DNA of 64,000 bases. Origin: Numida meleagris. Its lineage: Eukaryota > Chordata > Aves > Galliformes > Numididae. Where the stretch lies: NCBI RefSeq assembly GCF_002078875.1, contig NC_034415.1, positions 27,125,083-27,189,082 of the forward strand, read 5' to 3'. A program made the position numbers and the translations under genes. The number at the start of each line of letters is the position of its first letter. Positions within the stretch are counted from its first letter, which is position 1. Shown one piece after another: positions 34,312 to 46,100 of this stretch. The notes under the pieces are model-generated. The model did no database searches. It worked only from the letters and a program-made list of their open reading frames with translations, and was not told the origin of the DNA.

Positions 34312-37300
34312 ATTCACCAACCTGCATATCTTGAGGAGTAAGAACATCATCTTTTGTATCTCATTTGCCACAAACGTCTGCCTCAGCCCATGCTACATGC
34401 AGCCTGGAGTACACCTCTAAGCAGACTCTTCTCAAGGCAAGAATTACCTAAGGTTGAGCATTAATCTGAGCTTTGGAACAAAACAAAATGCAATCCAGGT
34501 CTTCATGGAAATGGAACAAAGCTTGAAAATCAGAACCCTAAAAGGCAAAAATTCATGTAACAAACGCAAAGGACAAACATTTGATTTCTTGCCTAGTCTC
34601 TTGATTCTCTAGTCAATGTCATGATTTCTGTGGGGTCTGACTCATGATTTTTGACACTGATAACGCTGCTGTTCTCACAACAGGGTACTGTTAAAATGGG
34701 TACTTTTGTTTTAGGACATCTTGAATCGCTGTGTAACTGGACCCCAGCTCCCTGTGAAACTTTCCATTTTTAGCTGTTCTGTCCGTAGGCTGATGACACC
34801 AGCACTTTCCTTCTGCACAAACTTTTCAGATTCCTTACTCTGCAGCACAGAGCCTGACTTCAAAGATGCACTTCCACTGCAGGGCAGGTGAAGACCTTGC
34901 TGACACTTCACAATCAGGGAAACACGGTTTCAACTGCAGCTACTAATTCTGTATAACAGTGAGCATAGCCAGGACTTCCTAAAGGTCCAAGTGGTGAGGC
35001 CTTAGTTGATTTCTGCACTTTTGATATTCACTGTGACAGAGTTTCATTTCTCTGGAGTGGTTTATTGCGTGTCATTCATTGGCTTTTTGAGTTCAGATTC
35101 TGTGACTGGTATATTAATTTTACTTTTTTATTATATTCTCTCATTTTATGTTCTGCAATTGCATTCACTCAGCCTTCCCTGATCAATAGTAGCTGCAAAC
35201 AATTTGCCTTTCACTGCACATACAAAATCTGCAATGATGGTCTTCAAATCTTTATAGTTTCTTTAGTGGTGTTGAATTTACTATACCTTATTAGCATAGA
35301 AAAAAGGATCAGTAAGTGACCTACTGCAGTAGAAGGCAACCTAGCCTCCACTCCTCGCAAAAATAGTACTCTAGATCAAAACCTTAAAAATCATTTTTTC
35401 TCCAGAAATTTATAGCTGCAATGTAATTATCAGCATAAATGCTCTATGGTAACATTTAAAATCTGTGCGAGACCTGTATAATTTTCTTAGCATGATACTG
35501 GTTACTCAGTACCTTTTGGTACTGGGTGAGGTCAAACCGCATTATCATAACAGTCCTCTCTGGACTTAAAAAACCAAAGCCGATGTTAAAAGGGCCTGAC
35601 AGTCCTCAGTCCTTATCCAAATGTGCAGAGAAGAGGGTTGTGTGGCAAGACTCCCGCCCTGCTGCTCCCATCCTTCCTGGAGCACATCCCTTCCTTCTCT
35701 ATGCAAGGACCAGGCAGGATCCCAGCACTGTTGCTGGAAAAGGGCAGAGGAAAGGTAGCGCCTTGGACACAGCAAACCAGCAGTGGAAGGGCCACTATGT
35801 CCCATGGCACCGAGAGCCAGAAAAGCAGGACCACGTGGAGAGCCATGAGGAGGGCACGGCCGATCCTGCCCCATGGCTGTGCAGGGCCAGGCTGAGGAAT
35901 GCTCAGCTTCTCCTCCTGGGGGAAAAAAGATGGTTCGTTATTTGCCACAGACTTCAGGCTAAGTCTTGCTTGCTTTATTTACAGCCATCGACTTGAACAA
36001 GACTACTCATATGGGTAAAGGAAACACGGCTTTGGCCTCCTGACAACTTTAAAGTCCTAGGATTTATGTTGCTTGCATCCCCCAGAAATGTTTGCAAATG
36101 TTGACGCATACTTCTAGATTCTCGCTCATAAAAATGCTGCTTGTGTTTTGGGGTTTCGTAGAATAATATTTTTAAATCACTTTCCACCCTTAAGGTCCAT
36201 TTGAAATTCACACTCTTAAGGCAATAAAACAACACTACAGGCTTGGCTTAAACCGGCAAAAAGCAGGAAGCTGAGTTTTAGTCCGCTGCTCTCTCAGCAG
36301 TAGGTGATTTTGAAGACGGCTTTGGTGTCAGCTCTGAATATCTCATCTTGTACTGATCCAAACAGATTTTATTTTTGTACTTCAGCTTCCCAACATTTGA
36401 TTTTAATAGCTGGGAAGGAAAAAAAAGAATGGAAATAAACTTCTAATGGAAGTGTATGGGAACAGACATGTCAGGAACAATTACAAATATATGCTGTACA
36501 GCGTAAATCTGCTATACTATCTATGAACTGGAGGCTTTGGCTCAGTGCTGTTTAATGGACTCAAACATTCTTGTCTGCCAGTGAGAAAACATTTTGTCGT
36601 CGTGTGATGTATACCTAGGAAATATGAATATTATAAACATGGCTCTGAGTAGAGATTGACCCCAACACATCCCCCCTGAGAAGCCTGACCTGCTTGAGCT
36701 TCATGGTTTCAGGCTGGAACTGAAACTATGGAGCTGTGGAGCTGCCCGCTGTAGGTCATGCATGGAGGCTCCATTGTGGCTTGGAGGTACTCTCCTTTAT
36801 GTCAAAAGTCCGAAGAAAAGCATTTCCAAGGGGTGTGCTAAGGCCCAGATGGGTTTGTTTGGTTCCACTTACTTCTCCTGGTGCTTACAGTGACTTCTTC
36901 TGTTGTTATGAGTAGTACTAATTAAGATCACTATGACTGCAATGAAACACAGTTCTGCATGTGTGCCATAGCATATGCTCCCAGGGGATTAGGTAAGGGT
37001 CTGTCACAGTTCCTGTAACTGCAATCTCATGTCCTGCTCCGTGCTTTGGAGCTCCCAGCCCTGTTCCTCTGCCTTCCCCCACACTGTGGATGGGGCATCT
37101 GGGATAGGATGAGCAGGACGTAGGGCATGCTTCTCTTTCTCTTGCAACTGCTAAAGAGATGCTGTGAATATGAGGCAGAGTGGGTATGGTGGTCCCAAAC
37201 CTTTCAGCTAGAAGATAAGGGAAGAGGTTGGGTTAGATGGAGCAGAAAATTGAGACCTTCAGTGGAAGAAAGGGAGAAGAGTGTCCCAATGCCATGGCTG

Positions 37301-40300
37301 CCAGCCTGTGTGGCATCTTTGAGGACGGAGCGAAGGCTTGGCTTCCCGTTATAACACACGCTATTGTTACTTTTCAAGGTGAAGCTTCTCTGCCACTTTG
37401 CATACGTCTCTCAAGTGGTAATTGCAGTCTTCTCTGCCAAGGAGAGTCTCTTGACTCAATGTGCTTTGTTCTGTAAACCTGCTATTAAGCAAGACAAAAT
37501 GGTGCACATCATATTGTGCAGCTTCTGTTACAGCCCCAGCTGACAACAGGTCTGGGAGAAGGGAATTGGTTCCTGATCTCCCATAGGATGGAGCAGCATT
37601 GCCGTAGCCCTTCTGAGCTCAGGGATGTAATTACAAAATGGGTCTATAAACAAAAATTCACCATTATGGAGCAAATAAAACCAAAGGGTAGTTAATCCAG
37701 GGATATATCACACATCAAATTAAATCTCACTTTGCCTGTAGTAATAACAGAAATAATTCATTAAGATAAACCTCTAGATTATGCACAGCATCTGGAGATA
37801 GAATTAAGACCTTAGCTGTGAGTGCATGTGCATGCACACTCCCTCCCCGGCTAAAAAATGATACCAGCATAAGAGGCAGTTTAAAGTCAACTGTTGAGCT
37901 TTTCACATCCATTTATTTCTGATACTTACAGAGAAAACAAATGTGATTTCCAAAGAAATCTGTCTCTGGAAGGGTAAAAAATTTCCCACATCCTTTTTCT
38001 GCAGAAGAATGTAACGTGATGTGAGGGCCTCTGCGCAGAGCCAGCACCACTCAGAGAAATGTTGACATACAACCTTGGAACTTGATCTGACTATTTGTGA
38101 TGTCAGTACGAGTTTTTCTGTGTATTACAATAGAATCCGAAAGCGTTCCTTCCATGCACTCTGTCTCATCTGCAGAACAGAAGTAATAGAGGTAGGGAAG
38201 ATGTTAGTGGGCTGTTTTGAAATGTAAATTATCTTAATGTTAATCATGAGTTGACAAGTTTCATCTGTAGAACAGAGTTAGAATTAATCTGAATATGCAT
38301 TCAGTCTGAATATATCTTTTAGGCTAAAGTCATACTGACCTGGCAGACATGATCCCATCCTGGGTTGAGGAAGATCAATGTGTCACTCTGCAACCTACAT
38401 TTAGCAACCTTCAATAACATCTACCGGTGTCATCTATTTCCTTCCTATACTTTTGAGTAGCATTGAAGATGAATAAATCGATTCAGGTTAAAATCAAATC
38501 ACAAAGTCTGGAAAAATGTCAAGCAGAAATGGATAACCAAAAAATTGCTTATCCCTGTTGTAAGCTTTTTGGGACAGAAATTCTCTCTTCCATTTATAAT
38601 TCAAGTGCGGATCCACTTATTACTCTGCATCACCTCTTACTACTGTTAGGAATGCGCCACTGGAGGCTCTTAAATATTTCTGTTCTCAATGGGATGATAT
38701 CATTGTTCATATTCTTGTTCCAGACCTTGTTCTCTTGTCTTTCATTCATAAAAAACCTCCTTAAGACATGGCCAGGATGCTGTTGCCTGCTGTATGAGAG
38801 CATGCTGAAGAACAATGTGAGCAATGGAAACCTAGGAAGAGCCACTGTTTTGAAAGGTTCCTCCAGTCTAAGCCATTGCCAGGCTGGATGTTAGCTATGA
38901 ATCTCCAAGTTAACTCAGAAATAAAATAAAACATTTGCAAATAAGTCTGAACCATGTAGTTAAACAAAGAAGCACACACTTACAGAAGGAGAGGTCATAC
39001 TTCAGTTCTGAATATGACCCTGACAGCTTTCAGGTTGTTGTATAAAACAAGCTGCCCACCAGGAGCAGGTAGACTTCCAGAACTGCACAGTCTGATTTCA
39101 GTCACGAGCCTGAATATCAAAGAAGGAATTTTGCAGCAGACTTTTCATGTGGACCCCTGTTCTGCTTGTACTGCATCTGGGATAGAAGATAAACTATGTA
39201 AACAGCTGTTTCCAGCGTTATTTTTTAGTTTGCAAACAAAATCATCAAGTGCAAAAGGATGAGGAAAAGGAATTTAAAAAAAAGAATGGAATTGGGTGAG
39301 GTCTAGTTTAATACATGGGCTTGAGTCATTCAGTGTCAGAATGCAGCAAGAAATAGAAGTGAACGGAGCCAGATGAAATATCCATCTAAGTCTGGGAATG
39401 GATAAATCTTTGGTAAGGAAGGGAGTTGTGGCAGTGATGTCAGTTGGAAGGTAAAATAAGCAGAGATCGGATGTGCTGCTTGCTTTTCTGTTTCTCAGCT
39501 GAAGGCCAGGCTTTGGGGTACAACTTTGTCCTCCACGTTCTCCAGCAGGTTCATTATGGGCAGCCCTTGGTGCCGCGTCTGTGGAGAGTGTTACGTGGAC
39601 TGGGTCTGGCCATGTCAGCAGGCCCAGATGTGTCACCTGTACACACAGATCTCTTCTAAGCCCACAGCCAGAAACATCAGTGATTTGCCTCTTCCCTCAA
39701 AGAGGCCTTGTAGGATCTGAGATACCCCTGCATCTTGGCCCTTGGGCTGAATTTAAGAAAAGGTACTTGTTACATTGCCTTCTGCATATTAATAGTCCTT
39801 CCGTTTTTATTACTGTTTTTTTTTTTTGTTTCCTGTGTGTGCTATAGCATTCAAATACCAGGTTATTCCCCAAACATTCCTCATTTGTCTATTTGTCCAT
39901 TCCTGTTACTGACTTGCATCTTTCAGACTGTTCTGACAGTACCTTTTCATGTGATCATTCCCTCTGCTAGACCAGATTCAGGGTTCTGGTACTTAAACCT
40001 CTTGTCCTCTGCAAGGTAACTGAGCTTCCACACTGAGCGCTGACACTTGGAGTTTTGAAACTATCACTTGCTTAATAACTCTACATCCGTCATTCTTGGA
40101 TGAAATCCATGGCAAACAGAATGTGAGAAAGTGAAAACTAATGAGCGTCTTCAAGAAAGGATAGGGAGCTTCTGTTATTTCATTTAGTCCTAAGAGTTTA
40201 ACTTCTGGCACCTCCATCACATTTCCAAATGGTAACTAAAGGTTGTTACTTTTTCAAGTTGTGCTGTGTAGCACATTTCATCAATTAAAATGCACCCTCA

Positions 40301-40734
40301 ATGTAAAATCACAACAGGGCCAGCCTGGCATGAAGGATGCTATCATGTCAATTTTTTCCTTTTTTTAAAGGATACTTTTGTTTCAAATTGCTGAGATCTT
40401 TATAGAGCAGATTTAAATTAAAGAAAACACTGATTTAAATATAACCATGAAAGAAATACAACATGCGTTCAGCTTAGAGTACTATGCAATTTATACTCCA
40501 AGTGGAGCTAACTCTGTGTGCTGTAGCTTAATGGTGTTTCTGGTGATCATTATTAACTTTTTTCTACTAAAGGAACGTAAATTTCTCCTTTATTATGTGG
40601 TATTTTCTGCAGTGACCCCCTATAGGTCCCAAGTTTCCAGATCAGTGCTATCAAATGGCACTTTCAAGACACTGAAGAGGACTTAAGATGAAAGACTCAG
40701 CAATGTGAGACAAGGAGGTTTACAGTTGGTGTGG
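34312..40734. other. Intron, non-coding
   Basis: No gene supported. The GC-richer interval 35600-35900 keeps several overlapping frames open on both strands (up to 156 codons) without domains. Around 38155-38290 two TCATCTGYAGAACAGA-like words in tandem faintly resemble MIR-type SINE cores. A T11 run occurs near 39818. The remainder is AT-rich unique sequence. Confidence 0.5.
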
Positions 40735-40915
40735 CTGGGTCTAGCTCCAGCTCTGCCACTGGCTTTCTGCATGTCCCCTGTTCAGTAACACAGGCCTGTG
40801 CTGAGCTGCCCACTACTACTGTGAGCAAGTCACTTGCTGCTTCTCACTCTCTTCCATTTTTGTGGAATTAATAATGTATGTGAGTAAACGTTTCATAGAT
40901 GCACAGAGCATTAGT
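40735..40915 (+). mobile_element. MIR-type SINE fragment, possibly interrupted
   Basis: CCAGCTCTGCCACTGGCTTTC, then GAGCAAGTCACTTGCTGCTT, CTCTCTTCCATTTTTGTGG, AATTAATAATGTATGTGAGT and finally CAGAGCATTAG. These follow the MIR order (CCCAGCTCTGCCACTTACTAGC, GGGCAAGTCACTTAACCTCTC, TTTCCTCATCTGTA, ATAATA, GAGTTAA, AGAGC). About 40 bases between the first two blocks (40775-40815) do not fit and may be an insertion. Confidence 0.6.
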
Positions 40916-43000
40916 ATGTTGTCTGCTTTTTTTAACATCATATCTACACAGCATTTTCTTCCAGTTCTGCGCTGGTATGGGAGGAAGGATGGGAAACAGC
41001 TCATCTGAAGCTGCCCAGCAAATCTGAACCTCTCTCTCTCTCCTCTCGTTTCCTTGCTTACATTCTTTCCCCCGGTATTTCTGTTTGTGATAGCTGGGGA
41101 AGGAAAGAACGGGTGAAGGATGAAAGCTGAACACAGTCCAGTGTGAGTTACTAAACTCACTAGAACTTCAGTCAGGTGATAGAAATTCAAATTGCCAGAG
41201 TAGCAGTTTAGGCATTTTTACAAGTAGTTTGTAAGGAAAAAGAAAATCCTCTTTCTGATCGACGATGGCACTGATCTCCTTCCCATCTCCACATATCTCC
41301 TTTAGACATTGTCTACCAGAAGTTGTTATGAAGAGAAATGAAGTCAAGCACCTTGTTCTGTCCACCAGCAGCATTCTTTCACTGTTCTTTTCTCTCATTT
41401 GCTCAGGCTGAGCTTTGCATATTTTTGTTGCAGTTTATAGCAGTCAACAAACTTTCATGAAAGTCCATACCTAATGAAAACGATAGATCAAACATCCACC
41501 TGGCAGAGAAGGCAACAGTATTGCTGTGTACCCAAATTAGACTTTGGCCTAAAGCTAGTTCGGGTCAGACTTCAGCAGAAGCAGAAGTTTAGGCAACCCC
41601 TGTCTCTTTGCAAGGGTACATCTTCAATCAATTGTGGTTTGGTGCTGGCTCAGCTGGCTCATCTGCAAGTGACATTAGGACTAAGGGCACCAAAACAAAA
41701 GACTTCCCCACACTATCCAAAGGAAGTCTTGTCTACGCAAGAGAAATGCAAACCAGAAATGATGTTCAAATCCCACAACTTTCACAGCTCAGAGAATTCT
41801 TAGAAGTGCTCAGAAAACAAACTGGATAATACTCTGTGTTTTTGGTGTATTTAAAGTTGTTGACATTTCGTTTGCTTTCTTTTTACATCAGAAATATCAG
41901 TATCGTGATGATTTCAGCTGGAAGAATGATCAATAGGAGAGGTGGGTCAGCCAGCTAAGCAACCTCAAACCTTGCTGATCTACATGATAATTGTCATATA
42001 GCTGATCTGCACCGGCTTATGCAAGCTGAGAGTGTGGATTTTCACTTCTATTTTAGTAAAGTTTGAGAAAGTTTCACATCCTAATTTTATGTGGCATTTT
42101 ACCATCTCTTTGGGTGAAGAGCAGTGTTACACAGAAAAAGAAAGCACTTCCAAAGCTGACTTACTCAAAAAGTGCACTGATTTTGCTAGAGGAAAAACTC
42201 TGCATGACTACAGAGTCCCTGAATTTCCCAAGTGCACTGGGTTCAAATGAATTCATAACTGAATCTCTTTCTGAGTCTATAAGCAGTGCCTGGAAGGATT
42301 TGTATTCACAACCATTTTCCAGACCAAATGCAGGATTAAGATACAGGTCTGACGGAACAAGATGGGAACAGAAGTTGGTCAGACTTGGAATCCTGTTTTA
42401 CCGGGCTGCAAGCTTCAGGATGAGTGCAGGTCCCAAGTGTCTGTAGGATTAGCGGTGATTTCTTTCCAAACCACTACTTAAGATTTCCTCAACAAAAAAG
42501 ATGCACTCATTCCATTTTCACAAGTCTACCTAAGAGCTTCTGAAATAGATTCTGGGGGTTTATATGCATGTCCTCCTTATTGCAAATACTGTGTGCTCAG
42601 AAAAAGAAAGAGCAATTTTTCCTATTGATCAACTAAGTGAACAGCCATTCATTTAGCAGAATAACTGTATGTTCTGTACAATTCAAATGCTGCCTATTCA
42701 GCTAGTCAAGTATCTTTGTTCTATGTCCAAGTAGGCATTTATTCATCACTGCATAGCACTGCAATTCAAAGGCTCAGATGTTTCAAGTTATATATAGGCA
42801 ATATTTGGGTTGCATTGGCACGCCTATATGACTTGAACATCTAAGTCCCATTGGACTTCTAAGTCCCTTTGGTAAGAGAACACAGAAAGCTATGTTCAGT
42901 TAGCTAACTCAGGCACCTACATCACTTCTAGTGCATCTCCTAGATGTTTAAAGGATCTATTTTCTGGAACCATCATAAGCATATTTCACAAGTGTGGATA
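40916..43000. other. Intron, non-coding
   Basis: No gene or clear repeat recognised. A short inverted word AAGTCC-CATT-GGACTT lies at about 42843-42858 and its first part recurs directly after it. Frames of 70-127 codons on both strands have no recognisable content. Confidence 0.5.
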
Positions 43001-43165
43001 AATAGAATGGAATAGAACAGAACAGTTAGAAGGGACCTACAAAGATCTTCCAACTGCCTGAGTTCTTTGGGCCAACCAAAAGTTAAAGTACCTTATTAAA
43101 GACATTATCCAAACATCTCTTGAAAATTGATGGGGTGGGCGTGCACAGAGACCTGGTATTTGCTG
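43001..43165 (-). mobile_element. CR1 LINE 3' fragment (antisense)
   Basis: AATAGAATGGAATAGAACAG followed by AGAAGGGACCTAC, AAGATCTTCCAACTGCCTGA, CCAACCAAAAGTTAAAG, TTATTAAAGACATTATCC, AAACATCTCTTGAA and GATGGGGTGGGCGTG. This is the reverse complement of a CR1 subfamily whose 3' end carries AATAGAATAGAACAGAA, with the AAAGTTAAAGCATGTTATTAAGGGCATTGTCCAAATGCC block. It is a longer copy than the others, still 5'-truncated and inactive. Confidence 0.85.
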
Positions 43166-46100
43166 ATATAGAACCACAGTAAGTATTTAGTCAACACACA
43201 CAAGAATTTGACTAAGAAGCTACAGCTGGCATGCTGCAGTTGATGCTTATTAACCATATAATCATTTCAATCTTACCTTGTGTTTCCCCATCTGTTTGTA
43301 TCTGTTTGTTTCTAGTCTGTCTCATCTTTTACTCAAACATCGTGGACTGTTTGAGATAGGGACTATCATTTCATTGAGTTTATAGAGTCAACAGAGGACC
43401 AAACCTGCACCTGTACAGAGAGATGATGACACTTGCCATGGAAAATGTCCATATTGTAGGAAGGGGCTGTTTCCAATACTTCCACGTGATAGATTTATTT
43501 AAAGAGTTACTTGGAAGATGTTTTGTTAAGTTTTTAAGGCTGGACCTTTCGATCATATAGTCTTATCTCTTGTATGCTACAGGCTGCAGATATTCATCTC
43601 TTTATTCCCAAGCAGAATAGAGTGGTGTATGTTCAGCTGAAGACTACATTCTGGAGAAACATCCAGCTTCATTGAGAAAAGATCAACGGAAAAAAAGGAT
43701 ACTTTTCTTGACTCCACAAGACTTTGTTCCAGTGATCTGCAGCCATCACAGCTGAATGTTTTGTGCCTTGTTTCTAATTTCTAGCAGTCTCTTACAGACA
43801 TGCCTCTGTCTCTGCCTCTGTTAGATAGTTGTAGCTTGCAGAAGTTGAACAATAATAGTCATACTAATGAATAACCACTCGTGACTATTTATGTGATATC
43901 TGCATCCAGTTAGGCAGTGTTCCAAGTGACACAGGTGTTGATATCAAATGGAGAATGGCTCAATCTCTCTTGGCAGTAATGAAAAAGCTGCTGGTCTTCT
44001 TGCTTCATCAACATCTACTGTCACCTCTGGAACACCATAAGTTTCCTTTGCTTTTATACAAACAGACAGACAGAAAGGACACCAACCTTTCCTAGTCCCA
44101 CCTTGCATGACACGTATAGCAGAACTATTTATGCGTACCTTGTAGCACAACTTCTAAATTTAACAGGGAATTAAGTTCTCTATGGGCTCACCATCACCAC
44201 CTTTTTTCAAAGTCATGCTGCCAAGGAGGCATTTGTGTATTTGCATCACATTTATATCACTTGGTTCCAAGGACCTTTCATCTTGCTCTCCTTGTGGTGG
44301 GAGTTTAACTTTTAACAAGGCTGACACATAGCCCAGCTTGCAGCAATTATTTCCTGAGTTTGTTTGAAGCATGGTTTAAAGCATCTCCAGAGGAGCTCCC
44401 TTCCCACAGAGCACCCCGTAAACAACAGTTTACTGTGCTTCCCAGTGCCTGCCAACAGGGACTTCAGCCCTGATGCCATTTTTTCCCTCTGTCCCTTTCC
44501 TTCCCCCTACAAGGTAGCAGCTCTGTAGAAGGCACAGGGAGCACAGACACATGCCACGGTACTATCTTCAGTTTGCTGTTGTGTGTGTGTGTGGTTTTTT
44601 GGAACTGACTCAACATATGTGAAGGAGAGTTTAACCAGAAAAGGAAATATAAGCAAAGTGGTTGCATCCTTTTGCAATCAACTGTTTTCAAGGCTGGCCG
44701 TCATCTGCTTAATGAGAAGACTTTTTCCAGTTACCAATGAATAGTTTTATTTTACGTAATTGCAACCATTTCAGTATGGCAATTAAGATAGAATGTTACC
44801 TTTGGGATGGGATCAATTAAAGGTTTTAAAATTGAATTTGGGATCATGATTAGTCTCTTTTACATTGCTTTAGTATTCCAAAATATATAATTGTATGATT
44901 CAACCCTTTCTCATACATATAGTAAATATAACCTTTCAGGGTTTCTTTTTAAGCAGAAACAGATTTTTAGAGGCCTACTGGTAACTAAAACCATAGCATA
45001 ATGGGGAAAAAGGGTTTCCCTATTTAATTAGAGGAGATTTTAAACTTACAGTACATGAAAATGTTGTATTTAGTGTAATAGGTTGTCGGATTTCTTCGGA
45101 ATTGAAATCATTATGCCCTGGCCATATTCCAAGACATCCTTCCTTTCTTCCTTTTTTTTTTTTTTTTAAGTTACAATTCAAAGCAGTGTGGAACACGCTA
45201 AAATGTTGTCGTTGCTCATGTAATGTCACCAAAGCTGACTTCTGAGTATAGACAAAGGACTTCATGTACTGAAGTGCTCCACCGGTGGAAAATTGATAGC
45301 AGCATGAGATATGCTATTACAGCCTTTTTGTTCTACCTCCAAATTTGTGCTGACTAAAGCGCTTTTGTGCCTGCGCAGGAAAAAAATCTGTCTAGAGGAG
45401 GCTGGAAGCTTAAAACAAATGCAGCATGGAGGGCATAGATTCTTAAGCAGGACTGCATGAATTTAGCTGTAGCTCACTAAATAACAACCAAAGTGCTTTA
45501 TTTTTGTCAATTACAGTTTCCTGAAAGAACATGAATCACAGGGAAAATGATCAAGCAGCAAAGACTAAAATTCTTTCCAAGACCAGAAAAGTAAAATGAA
45601 ACAGAAGAATTAAGTAGCACTTCCTAACTCATGTCAGTCCAGCTTGGAGTTATTGCCAGGTCTGTACACACCACAATCTATTCAAGCATTTCTGAGAGAT
45701 AGGAACCAGAGATGCAGTTTGAATGCAAATTAAGCACACACTTTCTTCCAAGACAGCTTGAAAAAGTCAGCGTGACCATGGATATACGCCCCCTTCTTCC
45801 ACCCTCCTTCCTCATATAAATACATCAGCCACACTGCACCATCACCGCTGCCCCCACACCCAAACTGGAAAGGACAAAATAAACATTGTGGGTCATGAGC
45901 AGTTCACCTAACTTTAGGTTAGCAATGCTAGTGGAGTGTCTCAGGAACAGGAGTGTGCAGCAAATGGCTTTTGCTAGCATGGGCTTTCAGATGACTTTGT
46001 AGATCACTGGGCAGCGTGATTGCCCTTGGAGATCCATGATGGCCATAGGGTGACTTTATACTCTAAATAGTGTATTTTTGGAATTTGGGCAATGGAAGTC

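Noticed and set aside
35065..35319. Hydrophobic 84-codon frame resembling a membrane segment
   Set aside because: AT-rich DNA translates to Leu, Ile and Phe by chance. No start context, conservation or gene structure is visible.
35526..35996. 156-codon plus-strand frame with four overlapping frames
   Set aside because: Open on both strands because of local composition. No motif or similarity recognised.
38150..38290. Two tandem TCATCTG-type words as SINE copies
   Set aside because: Individual words fit the MIR core but the flanks do not follow the expected order, so the evidence is too weak to call.
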